Assembly (NCBI RefSeq): GCF_010500815.1
Contig: NZ_JAAAMG010000003.1
Location: forward strand, 62,001 to 126,000
Direction: 5' to 3'
DNA from: Jiella pacifica
GTDB lineage: Bacteria; Pseudomonadota; Alphaproteobacteria; Rhizobiales; Rhizobiaceae
Length of the DNA: 64,000 nt
Shown here: one piece after another, positions 1 through 8,835 of the stretch
Layout: every line of letters starts with the position of its first letter
Position numbering within the stretch: position 1 is the stretch's first letter
Notes under the pieces: generated by a model
Told to the model about the DNA's origin: nothing
What the model saw: the letters and a program-made list of their open reading frames with translations, nothing else
Database searches by the model: none
Translations under genes and position numbers: made by a program

Positions 1-147
1 CCGCTGGTCGCCCGCCTCGAGCCGGGCGTCGTCTCCCGGGTCAAGGAATGCGGCACGGGCTGGTGCGAGATCCAGGCTTCCGACCGCGGCGGCTACGTGC
101 GCCAGGAAGACATCTGGGGCGTCTATCCGAACGAGAGTTTCGACTGA
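1..147 (+). CDS. SH3-domain protein, C-terminal end only
   Basis: The window opens inside a gene; 48 codons remain before the TGA. The fragment has the ending typical of bacterial SH3-like (SH3b/SH3_4) proteins of Hyphomicrobiales: a short beta-rich stretch with GTGWCEI, GGYVRQEDIWGVYP and an acidic/aromatic end. In this family the protein is usually exported through an N-terminal signal peptide and is thought to act at the envelope, but that part lies outside the window. Frame 1 is open from the first base and shows strong third-position GC, so the reading frame is secure. The biological role cannot be read from the fragment. Confidence 0.75.
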   Translation, partial: PLVARLEPGVVSRVKECGTGWCEIQASDRGGYVRQEDIWGVYPNESFD

Positions 148-166
148 CCGGACGATCTCGACGGCG

Positions 167-212
167 CGGGCCGTCCGGCCCGAAATCGCCGGCCTGACCC
201 TAGCCAGGCCGG
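167..212 (+). terminator. Tandem GC hairpins after the SH3 gene
   Basis: Two perfect stems follow the stop codon at 147. One has a 6-bp stem (167-172 with 177-182, 4-nt loop) and the other a 7-bp stem (189-195 with 206-212). There is no T-tract, so intrinsic termination is uncertain. They fill the space before the kinase gene at 261. Confidence 0.35.
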
Positions 213-260
213 GCCGGAGCCGCTACCGATGCGCAAATGTGCAACGCAGCGGACAGGTTC

Positions 261-1262
261 ATGGCTGAATACGACGTACTCACCATCGGCAACGCCATCG
301 TCGACATCATCTCGCGCGAGGATGACGCCTTTCTCGAACGCGAAAAAATTCAGAAAGGCGGCATGACGCTGATCGACGCCGAGCGGGCCGAGCAGCTTTA
401 CGCCGCCATGGGGCCGGCGGTCGAGACTTCCGGCGGCAGCGCCGGCAACACCATTGCCGGCCTCGTCAGCCTCGGCGGCAAGGGCGCCTATTTCGGCAAG
501 GTCTCGGGCGACCAGCTCGGCGCGATCTTCACCCACGACATCCGCTCCCTCGGGGTCAAATACGAGACCAGGCCCCTCGAAGGCCATCCCCCGACGGCCC
601 GCTGCATGGTCGTCGTCACGCCCGACGGCGAGCGTTCGATGAGCACCTATCTCGGCGCCTGCGTCGAGCTTGGCCCGGAGGACATCGACGAGGACATCGT
701 CAAGGCCGCCAAGGTCACCTATTTCGAAGGCTATCTCTGGGATCCGCCGCGCGCCAAGGAAGCGATCGTCAAGGCCGCGGAAATCGCCAAGGCCAACGGC
801 CGCTCCATGGCGATGACCCTGTCGGACTCGTTCTGCGTCCATCGCTACCGGGCGGAATTCCTCGATCTCCTGCGCTCCGGCACGGTCGGCATCGTCTTTG
901 CCAACGAGGCCGAGGCGCTGGCGCTCTATGAGACCGAAGACTTCGAGGTCGCCTCGGCGCAACTCGCCAAGGACGCTTCGCAGTTCGCGGTCATCACGCG
1001 TTCGGAGAAGGGATGCCGGGTCGTCAAGGGCGACGAGCGCATCGACGTTCCGACCGAAACCGTCGCCAAACTGGTAGACACGACCGGGGCGGGCGATCTC
1101 TTCGCCGCCGGCTTCCTGCGTGGCTTCACCGCAGGCCTCGGCCTCGAAGCCTGCGCGCGGATCGGCAATGCCGCGGCGAGCCACATCATCCAGCAGATCG
1201 GCCCGCGGCCGCAGACGCCGCTCGCCGATCTGCCCTCGGTCAAGCCGTTGCTGCAGGGCTGA
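261..1262 (+). CDS. PfkB-family sugar/nucleoside kinase, adenosine kinase-like
   Basis: A 333-residue ribokinase/PfkB-fold kinase. The N-terminal part (EYDVLTIGNAIVDII) and the glycine-rich ETSGGSAGNT block form the substrate pocket. The C-terminal signature DTTGAGDLFAAGFL carries the catalytic aspartate and the anion hole that stabilises the phosphate of ATP. Alphaproteobacterial proteins with this pattern are usually called adenosine kinase, which would make AMP from salvaged adenosine in the cytoplasm; other ribokinase-like substrates are possible. An upstream in-frame ATG at 237 exists, but homologous N-termini begin near MAEYDVL, so 261 was chosen. The gene is monocistronic: its neighbour downstream is on the opposite strand. 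Confidence 0.88.
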   Translation: MAEYDVLTIGNAIVDIISREDDAFLEREKIQKGGMTLIDAERAEQLYAAMGPAVETSGGSAGNTIAGLVSLGGKGAYFGKVSGDQLGAIFTHDIRSLGVKYETRPLEGHPPTARCMVVVTPDGERSMSTYLGACVELGPEDIDEDIVKAAKVTYFEGYLWDPPRAKEAIVKAAEIAKANGRSMAMTLSDSFCVHRYRAEFLDLLRSGTVGIVFANEAEALALYETEDFEVASAQLAKDASQFAVITRSEKGCRVVKGDERIDVPTETVAKLVDTTGAGDLFAAGFLRGFTAGLGLEACARIGNAAASHIIQQIGPRPQTPLADLPSVKPLLQG

Positions 1263-1469
1263 GGGGAACGGGCCGCGGCAATCCGCAAGGCCCGATGAAA
1301 ATCGAGACCACCGTGAAGGGGCGGGTGCGCGAAGGGCGCGCCCGCCCCTGTCGCATTTCGCCCGGATGTTCGGCTGAAGCCGGGCCGCGCTGGCGCGGCT
1401 CGAGGCTCTCGATGGGGCAGGGAATGGTCGGCGAAAAAACCCGGCGCGCGACATATCCTGCCGCGGCGA

Positions 1470-2762
1470 TCACTCCGCCGGGACGAGGCCCTCGCCGGCG
1501 AAGTACTCGACCTCGTCCTCGTCGCTGGCGGGAGCGGCAACGAAGCGTCCGGCCGTGCTCGGCTTCGTCACCTCCAACATCCGCGATGCCATCACGGGCA
1601 GGAGAATGTCGCGCGCCTCGGGCGTGTGAAACCCACCATTCAGCTGGCAGGTCGACAAGAGATAGCTGCGATAGGCCCGCACCATCGCCGGATCAGGCTT
1701 CTCGGCGTTCGACCAGAACTCCGCCAGCGATCCCTGGAAGGTGAGCCCGGCGACGTCATAGACGGCCTTGCCGAGACACTTGACCGGAATGCCGCCCATC
1801 ACGGCCTGCAGGCCGCCAGTCGAGTTGATCGTGACGAGGCAATCGGTCCGCTCCATCAGCCCGGCGATGCCGGCCTTGCGCATGTAGACGGCGCGCCCCT
1901 CGATCTTCAGTTTTGCAGCGAGCTTCTCGAAGGTCTGCTGCAGACATTCGATGCCGTAGTCGAGGGGATGCTGCTTGACGACGAGAAAGGCATCGTCCGG
2001 CGCGTTTTCGGCGAAGGACTTCAGCACCTCTTCGAGAAAACGGGTGTTGGTGCCGAAGGGGGAGTGATAGCGGATCTGACCGTCGCCCGGCTTCTGCATC
2101 AGCACGAGATAGAGGCGCGATCCCGGCTTCGCCTTGTGTTCGTCGATCCTCGCCAGCTTGGCGCTTTCGTCGTGCCACATGCGCCAGCTGTACTCGCCGA
2201 GGTAGCCGATGCCCTGACGGGCGATCGAATCGCCGTAATATTTCGAGTTGTACGGCAGCACCGGCTTGAGCAGGATGCTCCAGAAGAAATGGCGCATCGT
2301 GTTGAGCACGTGCGGGCGCATGTGCACCGGAAATTCCTGGCATTTCGCCGGCGGCTCCGGCGATACGCTGATGACCGCCGGGTCGCAGCTCAGTTCGCTG
2401 TTGCCGTTGACACCATTCTGCGCCAGCGTGACGTGGTGCGGCCTCAGATAGCCGTTCTCGAGGACGAGCCGGGTCAGGCCGAGACGCTTGGCGACGGTGA
2501 GGGCGATGCGGTTGCGGGGCAGGGTGTCGTTGTAGGTGACGATCGTCTGGATGTCCCGCGTCGCGATCACTTCGCGCAGGAAGCGGGCCCAGCTCATCGA
2601 GCGCTTGAGAGGAATGCGGTTGCGGGCCGGGGTCTCGGCCCAGTCCCCGCCATCGAGAATGACGCGATAAACCTCTGCACCCTGTCGCTCGAGCGTTTCG
2701 GCAAGTTCGCGGAAAAACTGGCCAAATGGTGCGCCAATGAACAGGATGCGTTTCGTCGCCAT
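1470..2762 (-). CDS. kpsS: Capsule polysaccharide biosynthesis protein, KpsS-like
   Basis: A 430-residue single-domain protein of the capsule synthesis family (KpsS/LipB type). It starts ATKRILFIGAPFGQFFRELA, the nucleotide-sugar-transferase-like beginning of the family, followed by the characteristic GGDW. Later come FLVVKQHPLDYG and a TINSTGGLQAVMGGIPV motif, where family members bind the donor. KpsS with KpsC adds the beta-Kdo linker joining capsule to lyso-phosphatidylglycerol at the inner membrane face (known for the family). It is the last gene of the minus-strand capsule locus and is separated from the second kpsE-like gene by 869 bp, so it probably has its own promoter. No KpsC homologue is seen in the window. 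The gene converges with the kinase gene. Confidence 0.85.
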   Translation of the reverse strand: MATKRILFIGAPFGQFFRELAETLERQGAEVYRVILDGGDWAETPARNRIPLKRSMSWARFLREVIATRDIQTIVTYNDTLPRNRIALTVAKRLGLTRLVLENGYLRPHHVTLAQNGVNGNSELSCDPAVISVSPEPPAKCQEFPVHMRPHVLNTMRHFFWSILLKPVLPYNSKYYGDSIARQGIGYLGEYSWRMWHDESAKLARIDEHKAKPGSRLYLVLMQKPGDGQIRYHSPFGTNTRFLEEVLKSFAENAPDDAFLVVKQHPLDYGIECLQQTFEKLAAKLKIEGRAVYMRKAGIAGLMERTDCLVTINSTGGLQAVMGGIPVKCLGKAVYDVAGLTFQGSLAEFWSNAEKPDPAMVRAYRSYLLSTCQLNGGFHTPEARDILLPVMASRMLEVTKPSTAGRFVAAPASDEDEVEYFAGEGLVPAE

Positions 2763-3631
2763 ACTTTGCAGCGCCTCCTAGCTTCCGGTTACCGACGCAC
2801 GCCAAGCCAAAACGCGCTCGCTCATTCGTGCGATAGCCGAACTACGTCGCCGACGTCGCCCCCAGATTCCCCGATCTAAGGGCCGTGGCGATGATTTACG
2901 CTCGTCGATGCAAGATCGCAACATACTTGTGCGATCCGTCAATGACGTTACGGAAGTTGATCGCCACTCCCATGATTGTCCTGTGTGACCCCGAATTTGC
3001 GGCGAATTTTGGATGGTGACGCAAGCAATTCGAAACGACGAGACTGATATCAGGGGCAGGACGACCCGCATTAAGGCAAAGTGTAGCACGGGTCCAGGAG
3101 GAATGCCACGCTCACTTTTCGCACCGCAACATTGCAAACCGTGAATGCAGCGGGCGCGCCCGCGACCGGGGCGTAGGGCGCAAGCCCATGTTTCGGCGGG
3201 GCTAACTGAAGCCGCGCAGGATCTGGCGGATTTCGCAGGTGCGAATGGACCGTCGAAGTCGTGGCCGGGCCGGGAACAAGTATTCGACTATTCGAGCCAG
3301 GTGCCGTCTGCTGCCGGTTCTCGCTCGACCGGACGAGTTGCGGGGGTGCTTCCCGCGCGATCGTCTCGCCATTTCCGAACGGGCCCGTGTTGGCGCTTCT
3401 CTTCGGCCGAACTCGTGAGACAGCATGTCCTGCAAACCCGGCGACCTTGCCCGGGTCGCGCGGCACGACCCGGGCAGGGCCGCCGAGGCAGTTTGCCTGC
3501 GAGCGCCGTGTTCGACGGACACGGGACGCCCCGGCACCCTTGCCCATCGGTATCGGAGGATGATCGGGTAGGGCTCGGATCTGGGTTCGCGTCGGGGCGG
3601 TCCGTGTACCAGGCCGTGTGGCGAAGAGTGT
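2763..3631. other. Long intergenic gap in the capsule locus
   Basis: 869 bp without a convincing gene. Several overlapping open frames on both strands at 3071-3651 are low-complexity Arg/Pro/Gly-rich translations typical of GC-rich noncoding DNA. The stretch 2880-3100 is noticeably more AT-rich than its surroundings and probably contains the promoter and leader of the kpsS-like gene. The 3290-3600 part is GC-rich and holds a strong hairpin at 3449-3475. Confidence 0.6.
3449..3475. repeat. 10-bp perfect inverted repeat
   Basis: GCCCGGGTCG at 3449-3458 pairs perfectly with CGACCCGGGC at 3466-3475 across a 7-nt loop. It has no T-run on either side. It resembles the CCCGGGTC core of the larger palindrome at 24766-24909 and may be a relic of that element family. 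Confidence 0.5.
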
Positions 3632-4813
3632 TCATGCATCGTTGCGGTTGAGATGTTCGCGCCCGCCGATCATGATCATCCAGATCGAAACGAAGAACAT
3701 CAGCGAAACGACGAGGACCGTGACGATGATTCGAAGCCTTCTCGGCTGCGTCGCCTGGTCCGGCAGGTTGGGTGTCACGACGGTCTCGATGTAGATCCGC
3801 TGCCGCTTGGCTTCGAGCCGCGCCTGATCGATCGCCTTGGAGGCGATCGACAGCGCCTGATCGGCGATCTGCTTGCGAAGGGTGAGATCTTCGAAGTTGG
3901 AAATCTGATTGGAAAGAGCGTCGCCCGTTCCCGTCAGCTTGGCGCGTTCCAAGACGATCTGCTCCTCGAGCACCTGGGCCTTCGTCTTCAGGGAGGCGAG
4001 CCCGGGATTGCCCGGCGACACCCGCATCTGCTGCTGGATCTCCGCCTGGGTTCCGGCGAGCTCCGCGGTCAATCCGGCGATGACGCTCGATGTCGGCGCC
4101 GCCCCGCCCTGGATGTCCAGCATGTTCTCCTGGTTGCGGAATTCGGTGAGGTTCCTGCTGGCCTCCACCAGCCGCGCCTCGGCCTGCGACATGAATTCCT
4201 TGGCGTTGGAGACGGCGTCGGCCTCGGCCCGGCGATTCATCCGATTGGCGAGGCTCTCGCCGAGTTCCAGCAGCGCGTCCGCGACGCGCTTGGAATCCTC
4301 GGGCGTGAAGAGATCGACCTCGAGCCTGCTGATGCCGGTCGTCTCCTCACGAACGGCCGAGACGCGATCGATGTAGCATTGGTAGAGATTCTCGAAGTCG
4401 TGGCTCGACCAGGGCATGTAGCACTTCGAAAGCGTGTCGATGCCGTCGCGATTGAGAATGGTCTCCATCGGCAGCGTCTTCATCAGATCCCGGAGCGCAT
4501 CGCGGGAGAGAATGTAACTCTGCACCGCGTAGCTGTCGTCGTCGGCCCGGCTGATGCCGAAGGTTCGAAGGATGGAGGAAAGCCCGCTGACGTCCTGGGT
4601 GGATGCGCTGCGGACCAGAAACCGGCTTTCCGAGACGTAGCGGTCGGACGCAACGAAGCCGTAATAGAGGATCGACAGGCACAAGGGCACGAGGACGATG
4701 AGATAGAAGAGGATTCGACCGAGGCTGAAATAGCGCCGCAGCGAGCGCCTGCGCGTCCCTGGCCGACCCGCTGCTTTCGTCTTCAGATCCTCGAATGCCG
4801 TGAGCGCAGACAC
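3632..4813 (-). CDS. kpsE: Capsule export inner-membrane protein, second KpsE-like
   Basis: 393 residues with the layout of polysaccharide co-polymerase type 3 proteins (KpsE/CtrB/BexC). There is a short basic cytoplasmic N-terminus, a transmembrane helix at about residues 33-55 ending in the YYGFVASDRYVSESRFLVR pattern, a long periplasmic part rich in predicted coiled coil (about 200-340), a VTPNLPDQATQPRR proline block, and a second helix near 362-384. The family spans the periplasm and links the KpsMT ABC transporter to the outer-membrane KpsD/CtrA channel. It lies between a GT4 gene and the kpsS-like gene. It is a paralogue of the KpsE-like protein encoded at 8832-10544 but lacks that protein's long N-terminal arm. 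Confidence 0.87.
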   Translation of the reverse strand: MSALTAFEDLKTKAAGRPGTRRRSLRRYFSLGRILFYLIVLVPLCLSILYYGFVASDRYVSESRFLVRSASTQDVSGLSSILRTFGISRADDDSYAVQSYILSRDALRDLMKTLPMETILNRDGIDTLSKCYMPWSSHDFENLYQCYIDRVSAVREETTGISRLEVDLFTPEDSKRVADALLELGESLANRMNRRAEADAVSNAKEFMSQAEARLVEASRNLTEFRNQENMLDIQGGAAPTSSVIAGLTAELAGTQAEIQQQMRVSPGNPGLASLKTKAQVLEEQIVLERAKLTGTGDALSNQISNFEDLTLRKQIADQALSIASKAIDQARLEAKRQRIYIETVVTPNLPDQATQPRRLRIIVTVLVVSLMFFVSIWMIMIGGREHLNRNDA

Positions 4814-4948
4814 GCCTCAACCTTTCAACACATCATGCAGCGGACTGAACGCTATTTCGCGTCCTGACGATAGGTCAATTCGGCACTCGCGCCGCGGCCC
4901 GCCCGCTCGCGTCGGGCCTGCCGGCTTCGCCGCGTCGACCCGCAGTCC

Positions 4949-4969
4949 GCCGCACCCACGGGGTGCGGC
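4949..4969 (-). terminator. 9-bp hairpin after the GT4 gene
   Basis: GCCGCACCC (4949-4957) and GGGTGCGGC (4961-4969) form a perfect 9-bp stem with a 3-nt loop in the 284-bp gap downstream of the glycosyltransferase gene. No U-tract follows on the minus strand, so it could be a Rho-assisted pause, an mRNA-stabilising hairpin or simply intergenic structure. Confidence 0.35.
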
Positions 4970-5097
4970 GTCAATCCGGCAGGATTGCGGCCCCGCCGGC
5001 CGTCGCAGAGAATTCGTCCGCTCCTCGAAGGCGAAGCGCATCGTGCCGCCGCTTCGTCGGCGACGATGCGCAGACAGGGAAGCACCACCCGGCTGCC

Positions 5098-6426
5098 TCA
5101 CGTCAAGTCGTCATAGATCGCCTTCATGCGTTCGGTGAAGCGCTCCGGAGAAAACAGCGCCGCCTGCTCCGGACCGCGGCGCTTCAGCTCGGCCCTGAGG
5201 TCGGCGTCGTGGTCGATGCTCCGGATCGCCCGGGTGATCGCGACCGGATCGTACGGATCGACCAGGAGGCCGGCTTCGCCGATGACTTCCGGCAGCGAGC
5301 TGGTATTCGCCGAGACGACCGGGGTGCCCAGCAGCATGGCTTCGAGGGCCGGCAGCCCGAACCCTTCGTAGAGCGAGGGGAACAACAGGGCCCTGGCATT
5401 CTCGATCAGGCAGAGAACCTGGGTGAAGGGCAGGTAGGACAGATGGATGATCCGCTCGCCGAGCGGCGACGGCGAGCCGTCCGGCATGACCGGAGGGCGG
5501 TCCGAAATCCGCTTCAGCTTTTCGAGGATGGTCTCGAATCCCCAACCGAGCTTGCCGACGATCACCAACTGATGGTCGGACCCGGCGGCGAGATAGGCGT
5601 CGAGCAGCCGCTCGAGATTCTTCTTGGGCTCCAGCGCGCCGACGAAGACGAAATATTTCTGCGGCGTCAGACCGAAGGCGTTGACCTCGCGGGTCTTCTC
5701 CTCGGTCGAACGCTGGAGATATTCGGCCGGCAGCGAAACCGCCTGATAGGTGTTGACGACCCGGCTTTCGTCGACCTTGAAGTAATGCAGGAAATCGCGC
5801 CGCGAATTTTCCGAGACGGTGAGGATCTTGTCGGCGCTTTCGGCCAGCGTACTCAGGGTCTTGTGAAATGCCCGCTTGTTGTCGAGCGTCATGTGCGGCA
5901 GCCGAAGCGGAACGAGATCGTGGACCGTGTAGACGTTCGGGCAGCCCTTGATCTCGATCGCGGCGGGATGGGTGGCATGGAACAGGCGCGGCTGGCGCAA
6001 CGGCTTGACCGTCAGCCTCCGGCCGTAGCGCAAGAGATGCTGATCGGCCCGCAGAAACAGCATCTCGATCGCCATGCGCCGGCCGAAACCATGCAGCCCC
6101 GGAAAGACGCTGCGATCGGCGATCAGGTTGGTCTCAGCCACCTCCCGCGCCTCGAGGGCCATCGGCGGAACGGTCACATAGCGGAACGCCCGCCGGTAGC
6201 GCTGCATGCGGCCGATCCGCGATCCCTGGCGCAGCGACATGTCGTAAAGCCGGATCTCGTTCGAATCGGCGCGATCCCGGCTGAGCCGGAATTCCGTGTC
6301 GAACAGGAGATCGAGCTCGTAGCCGAGACTGCGCAGCGTCTCGGTCAGGTTGCGGGCGTAGGAGGCGATTCCCGTGCCGTCCTTGAGGGCGAGGTTGCGG
6401 CCCTCGATCAAAACCGGTGCTGACAT
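5098..6426 (-). CDS. Family 4 glycosyltransferase (capsule assembly)
   Basis: A 442-residue retaining GT-B glycosyltransferase. The acceptor-side Rossmann domain is N-terminal (DGTGIASYARNLTETL). The GT1/GT4 donor domain follows, with the FVFVGALEPKKNLERLLDAY strand-helix, then PSLYEGFGLPALEAM, whose E-x7-E pair is the GT4 hallmark. It probably adds one sugar of the capsule repeat unit on the cytoplasmic side of the membrane; the sugar cannot be told. The start at 6426 has GGAA five bases upstream; a further in-frame ATG at 6456 has no ribosome site. Genes before and after are on the same strand within the capsule locus. Confidence 0.85.
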   Translation of the reverse strand: MSAPVLIEGRNLALKDGTGIASYARNLTETLRSLGYELDLLFDTEFRLSRDRADSNEIRLYDMSLRQGSRIGRMQRYRRAFRYVTVPPMALEAREVAETNLIADRSVFPGLHGFGRRMAIEMLFLRADQHLLRYGRRLTVKPLRQPRLFHATHPAAIEIKGCPNVYTVHDLVPLRLPHMTLDNKRAFHKTLSTLAESADKILTVSENSRRDFLHYFKVDESRVVNTYQAVSLPAEYLQRSTEEKTREVNAFGLTPQKYFVFVGALEPKKNLERLLDAYLAAGSDHQLVIVGKLGWGFETILEKLKRISDRPPVMPDGSPSPLGERIIHLSYLPFTQVLCLIENARALLFPSLYEGFGLPALEAMLLGTPVVSANTSSLPEVIGEAGLLVDPYDPVAITRAIRSIDHDADLRAELKRRGPEQAALFSPERFTERMKAIYDDLT

Positions 6427-6589
6427 GGGAGTTCCGCGATCAGGTGGGGATGTCATCGGGGAGAGGCCATACCGCTTAAGGGGTTTTGGCAGGCAAGACA
6501 ATTGCCGTGGGAACGGTCGAAGGACCGCCCTGCCGGGAGCGCCGGCAATGGGCCGGGTCGAGGAGTGCTTCGCAGATGGCTCGCAATTT

Positions 6590-7912
6590 TCACGTCCGCT
6601 CCGTTCGCACGGCATCGATCGCCGCCATCGTGCGTTCGACGTGGCGCCCCCAGGTCATCGGCATGTAGCCCGACGCCCGGCCGGCCCATTCGGCCCTCAG
6701 CGCGCTGTCCGGCGGACAGATCGCGGCGATGGCGTCGACCCAGGAATTTCCGTCGAGGGTGCCGACGAGCAGCGCCCGGTCATCCGCGATCTCGCGGTGT
6801 ACGGCGATGTCGGAGGCGACCACCGGCGTTCCGAGGGCGAGCGCCTCGGCGACCGGCAGGCTGAATCCTTCCACCAGGGACGGCGCCAAGAGCGCGCGGG
6901 CGCCCTTGATCAGGGCCGAAAGTCCGAGGTCGGACAAGTCGGCGACTTCGACGAGATGCCCGCCGATTTCGCGCGATCGCTCCAGGACGTCGACGATGTT
7001 CTCGTTCTCCCAGCCTCGGCGGCCGACGAGGACGAGCTTGGGAGCCTGGCGGCCGAGCCGCTCGACCACGCCGCGCCAGACGTTCATGAGGAAGATCAGG
7101 TTCTTGCGCGGCTCGATCGTGCCGACGCAGACGAAATAGGGGGTCTGCGGGGTCGGCGAGGTGTCGATCGTCGCCGGCGTGAACCACCGGTCGACGCCGA
7201 GGTGGACGACCTCCGTCTTCGGCACGCGCCAGCCTTCCTGATTCATGTAGCGGGCGACCGCCGTCTCGGTGGCGGCGGAATTGACGATGACCAGATCGGC
7301 GCGATCGGAGACCGTCTTCAGCCGCCGATGGTGGCGCTCCGCCGAGCCTGGAGAGCAGAATTCGGGATAGTCGACGGGAATGGCGTCGTGGATCAGAAAG
7401 ACCGAGGGCATCCCGTTGGTCCCGAGCCAGGCGAAGCGACCCGGCTTGTCGAGCTGGGTATGCGATGCATGGAAATAGCACCGCCGCGTCTGGCGTGTCT
7501 CCGTCAGGGTGCGTCGCAACAGGCCGGGTGCGGCGGCGATCTGGCGAAAGGGAAACTGCAGCGTCTTGGCAGCCGCCTGGCGGCGGGTCTGGCGCCTCAG
7601 CCGCGTCGCGCCGGTCTGGCCCGCCTCGCTCGGCGTCTCGATGACCTGTTTGAGTTCCATGTAGAACGGATCGTCGGCCGCGCTCACCCGGTCGCGCAGC
7701 CAGCCCGCCTCGATCTTCTTCAGGTGGTCGCGCATGGTGGGAACGGGAATGGCGCCGACGGCGAGCGGTGTCGTGATGATCGGCACGACCGGGCCATAGC
7801 GCTCGTTCAGCACCAGCTCCTCCGCATAGGCGTACTCGACCCGATCGATTCCCGTCGGAGCCCCTCGAAGGAGCCGCGACGAGATCCGCGTGAGATCGAG
7901 GAAGAGCGTCAT
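6590..7912 (-). CDS. Family 4 glycosyltransferase (capsule assembly)
   Basis: A 440-residue GT-B glycosyltransferase, second of two adjacent GT4 genes. The N-terminal half starts FLDLTRISSRLLRGAPTGID, a form common in GT4 proteins of capsule and O-antigen loci. The donor domain has CVGTIEPRKN, VLVGRRGWENEN and PSLVEGFSLPVAEAL with the E-x7-E pair. AAAGG seven bases before the ATG at 7912 supports that start. The product should act in the cytoplasm on a growing capsule chain. It differs clearly from the neighbouring GT4 protein (little local identity outside the motifs), so the two probably make different linkages. Confidence 0.85.
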   Translation of the reverse strand: MTLFLDLTRISSRLLRGAPTGIDRVEYAYAEELVLNERYGPVVPIITTPLAVGAIPVPTMRDHLKKIEAGWLRDRVSAADDPFYMELKQVIETPSEAGQTGATRLRRQTRRQAAAKTLQFPFRQIAAAPGLLRRTLTETRQTRRCYFHASHTQLDKPGRFAWLGTNGMPSVFLIHDAIPVDYPEFCSPGSAERHHRRLKTVSDRADLVIVNSAATETAVARYMNQEGWRVPKTEVVHLGVDRWFTPATIDTSPTPQTPYFVCVGTIEPRKNLIFLMNVWRGVVERLGRQAPKLVLVGRRGWENENIVDVLERSREIGGHLVEVADLSDLGLSALIKGARALLAPSLVEGFSLPVAEALALGTPVVASDIAVHREIADDRALLVGTLDGNSWVDAIAAICPPDSALRAEWAGRASGYMPMTWGRHVERTMAAIDAVRTERT

Positions 7913-8013
7913 GGAGAAGCCTTTCGCGCTGGACCCGATGCCCGGCTCGTGGAGTGTCGACGTGAAGGTCCGTCCCGTCCCGGCGCTGTCAGCGGGCCGA
8001 TAGGATGTGGACC

Positions 8014-8835
8014 CTAGAGAGTGGAATAGAGATCGAGGGCAAATTCGACGTCGTCGAAAAGCCGGCTGCGTCCGCGCTTCAGGACGAGGGCCTTGGTACA
8101 GTATTCGAGGATCGTCTGGCGGTGGTGGCTGACGAGGATCATCGCCGAATTGTCGATCTTGCCGAACAAGGCATCGCGGCACTTCTTCTGAAATCGCTGG
8201 TCGCCGACGCCGAGGACCTCGTCGATCAGGTAGCACTCGAAATCGATCGCCATCGACAGGGCGAAAGCAAGACGCATGCGCATCCCGGACGAATATGTCT
8301 GCACGGGATAACGCAGATACTTGCCGAGTTCGGCGAAGTCGGCGACGAAGTCGATCGTCTCGTCGATCGGTCGATTGTAGATCCGCGCGATGAAGCGGGT
8401 GTTGTCGAGCCCGCTCATGGTGTTGGCGATGCCGCCGCCGCCGAAGGAGAGCGGCCAGGACATGCTGAGGCCGCGATGCACGACGCCGCTCGTCGGTTGC
8501 TCGACACCGCCGATCAGCTTCACGAGGGTCGACTTGCCGGCGCCGTTCTTCCCCAGCACCGCGATCTTTTCGCCGGGGCCGATGTCGAAACTGATGCCGT
8601 CCAGGACGCGAACCTTGCCCGCCTCGCCGTCATAGGTCTTGATCAGATTGTCGACGATCACGGCCCGCCCGCCCGGCGCCCGGCGCGCGACCGGCGCGGC
8701 GGGGCGGACGGTCCGCTCGTCCTCGAGCGGTTTGACCCGTGGCGTAGCCGCGGACGCGCCCTTGGTCGTGGCGGTCTTGTCGAGTGCCCGGCTGGCCGCT
8801 CTCGCGATCGCGACTGGCTTGGCGAGGATGGTCAT
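8014..8835 (-). CDS. kpsT: Capsule ABC exporter ATP-binding protein
   Basis: A 273-residue ATPase of the KpsT/CtrD type. Walker A GKNGAGKST is at 95-103, the signature YSSGMRMR at 181-188, Walker B CYLIDE at 201-206 and the switch histidine in SHH near 237. With KpsM it drives capsule chains across the inner membrane. Family members are about 220 residues; this one carries about 57 extra N-terminal residues rich in Ala, Arg and Pro before the first beta strand, an arm also seen in a much longer form on the neighbouring KpsE. The ATG overlaps the TGA of that kpsE gene (ATGA), indicating translational coupling. Confidence 0.92.
   Translation of the reverse strand: MTILAKPVAIARAASRALDKTATTKGASAATPRVKPLEDERTVRPAAPVARRAPGGRAVIVDNLIKTYDGEAGKVRVLDGISFDIGPGEKIAVLGKNGAGKSTLVKLIGGVEQPTSGVVHRGLSMSWPLSFGGGGIANTMSGLDNTRFIARIYNRPIDETIDFVADFAELGKYLRYPVQTYSSGMRMRLAFALSMAIDFECYLIDEVLGVGDQRFQKKCRDALFGKIDNSAMILVSHHRQTILEYCTKALVLKRGRSRLFDDVEFALDLYSTL

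Noticed and set aside
3071-3651. Overlapping open frames on both strands in the capsule gap
   Set aside because: Four to five frames are open at once, with Arg/Pro/Gly-rich products and no ribosome sites, as expected for GC-rich noncoding DNA.
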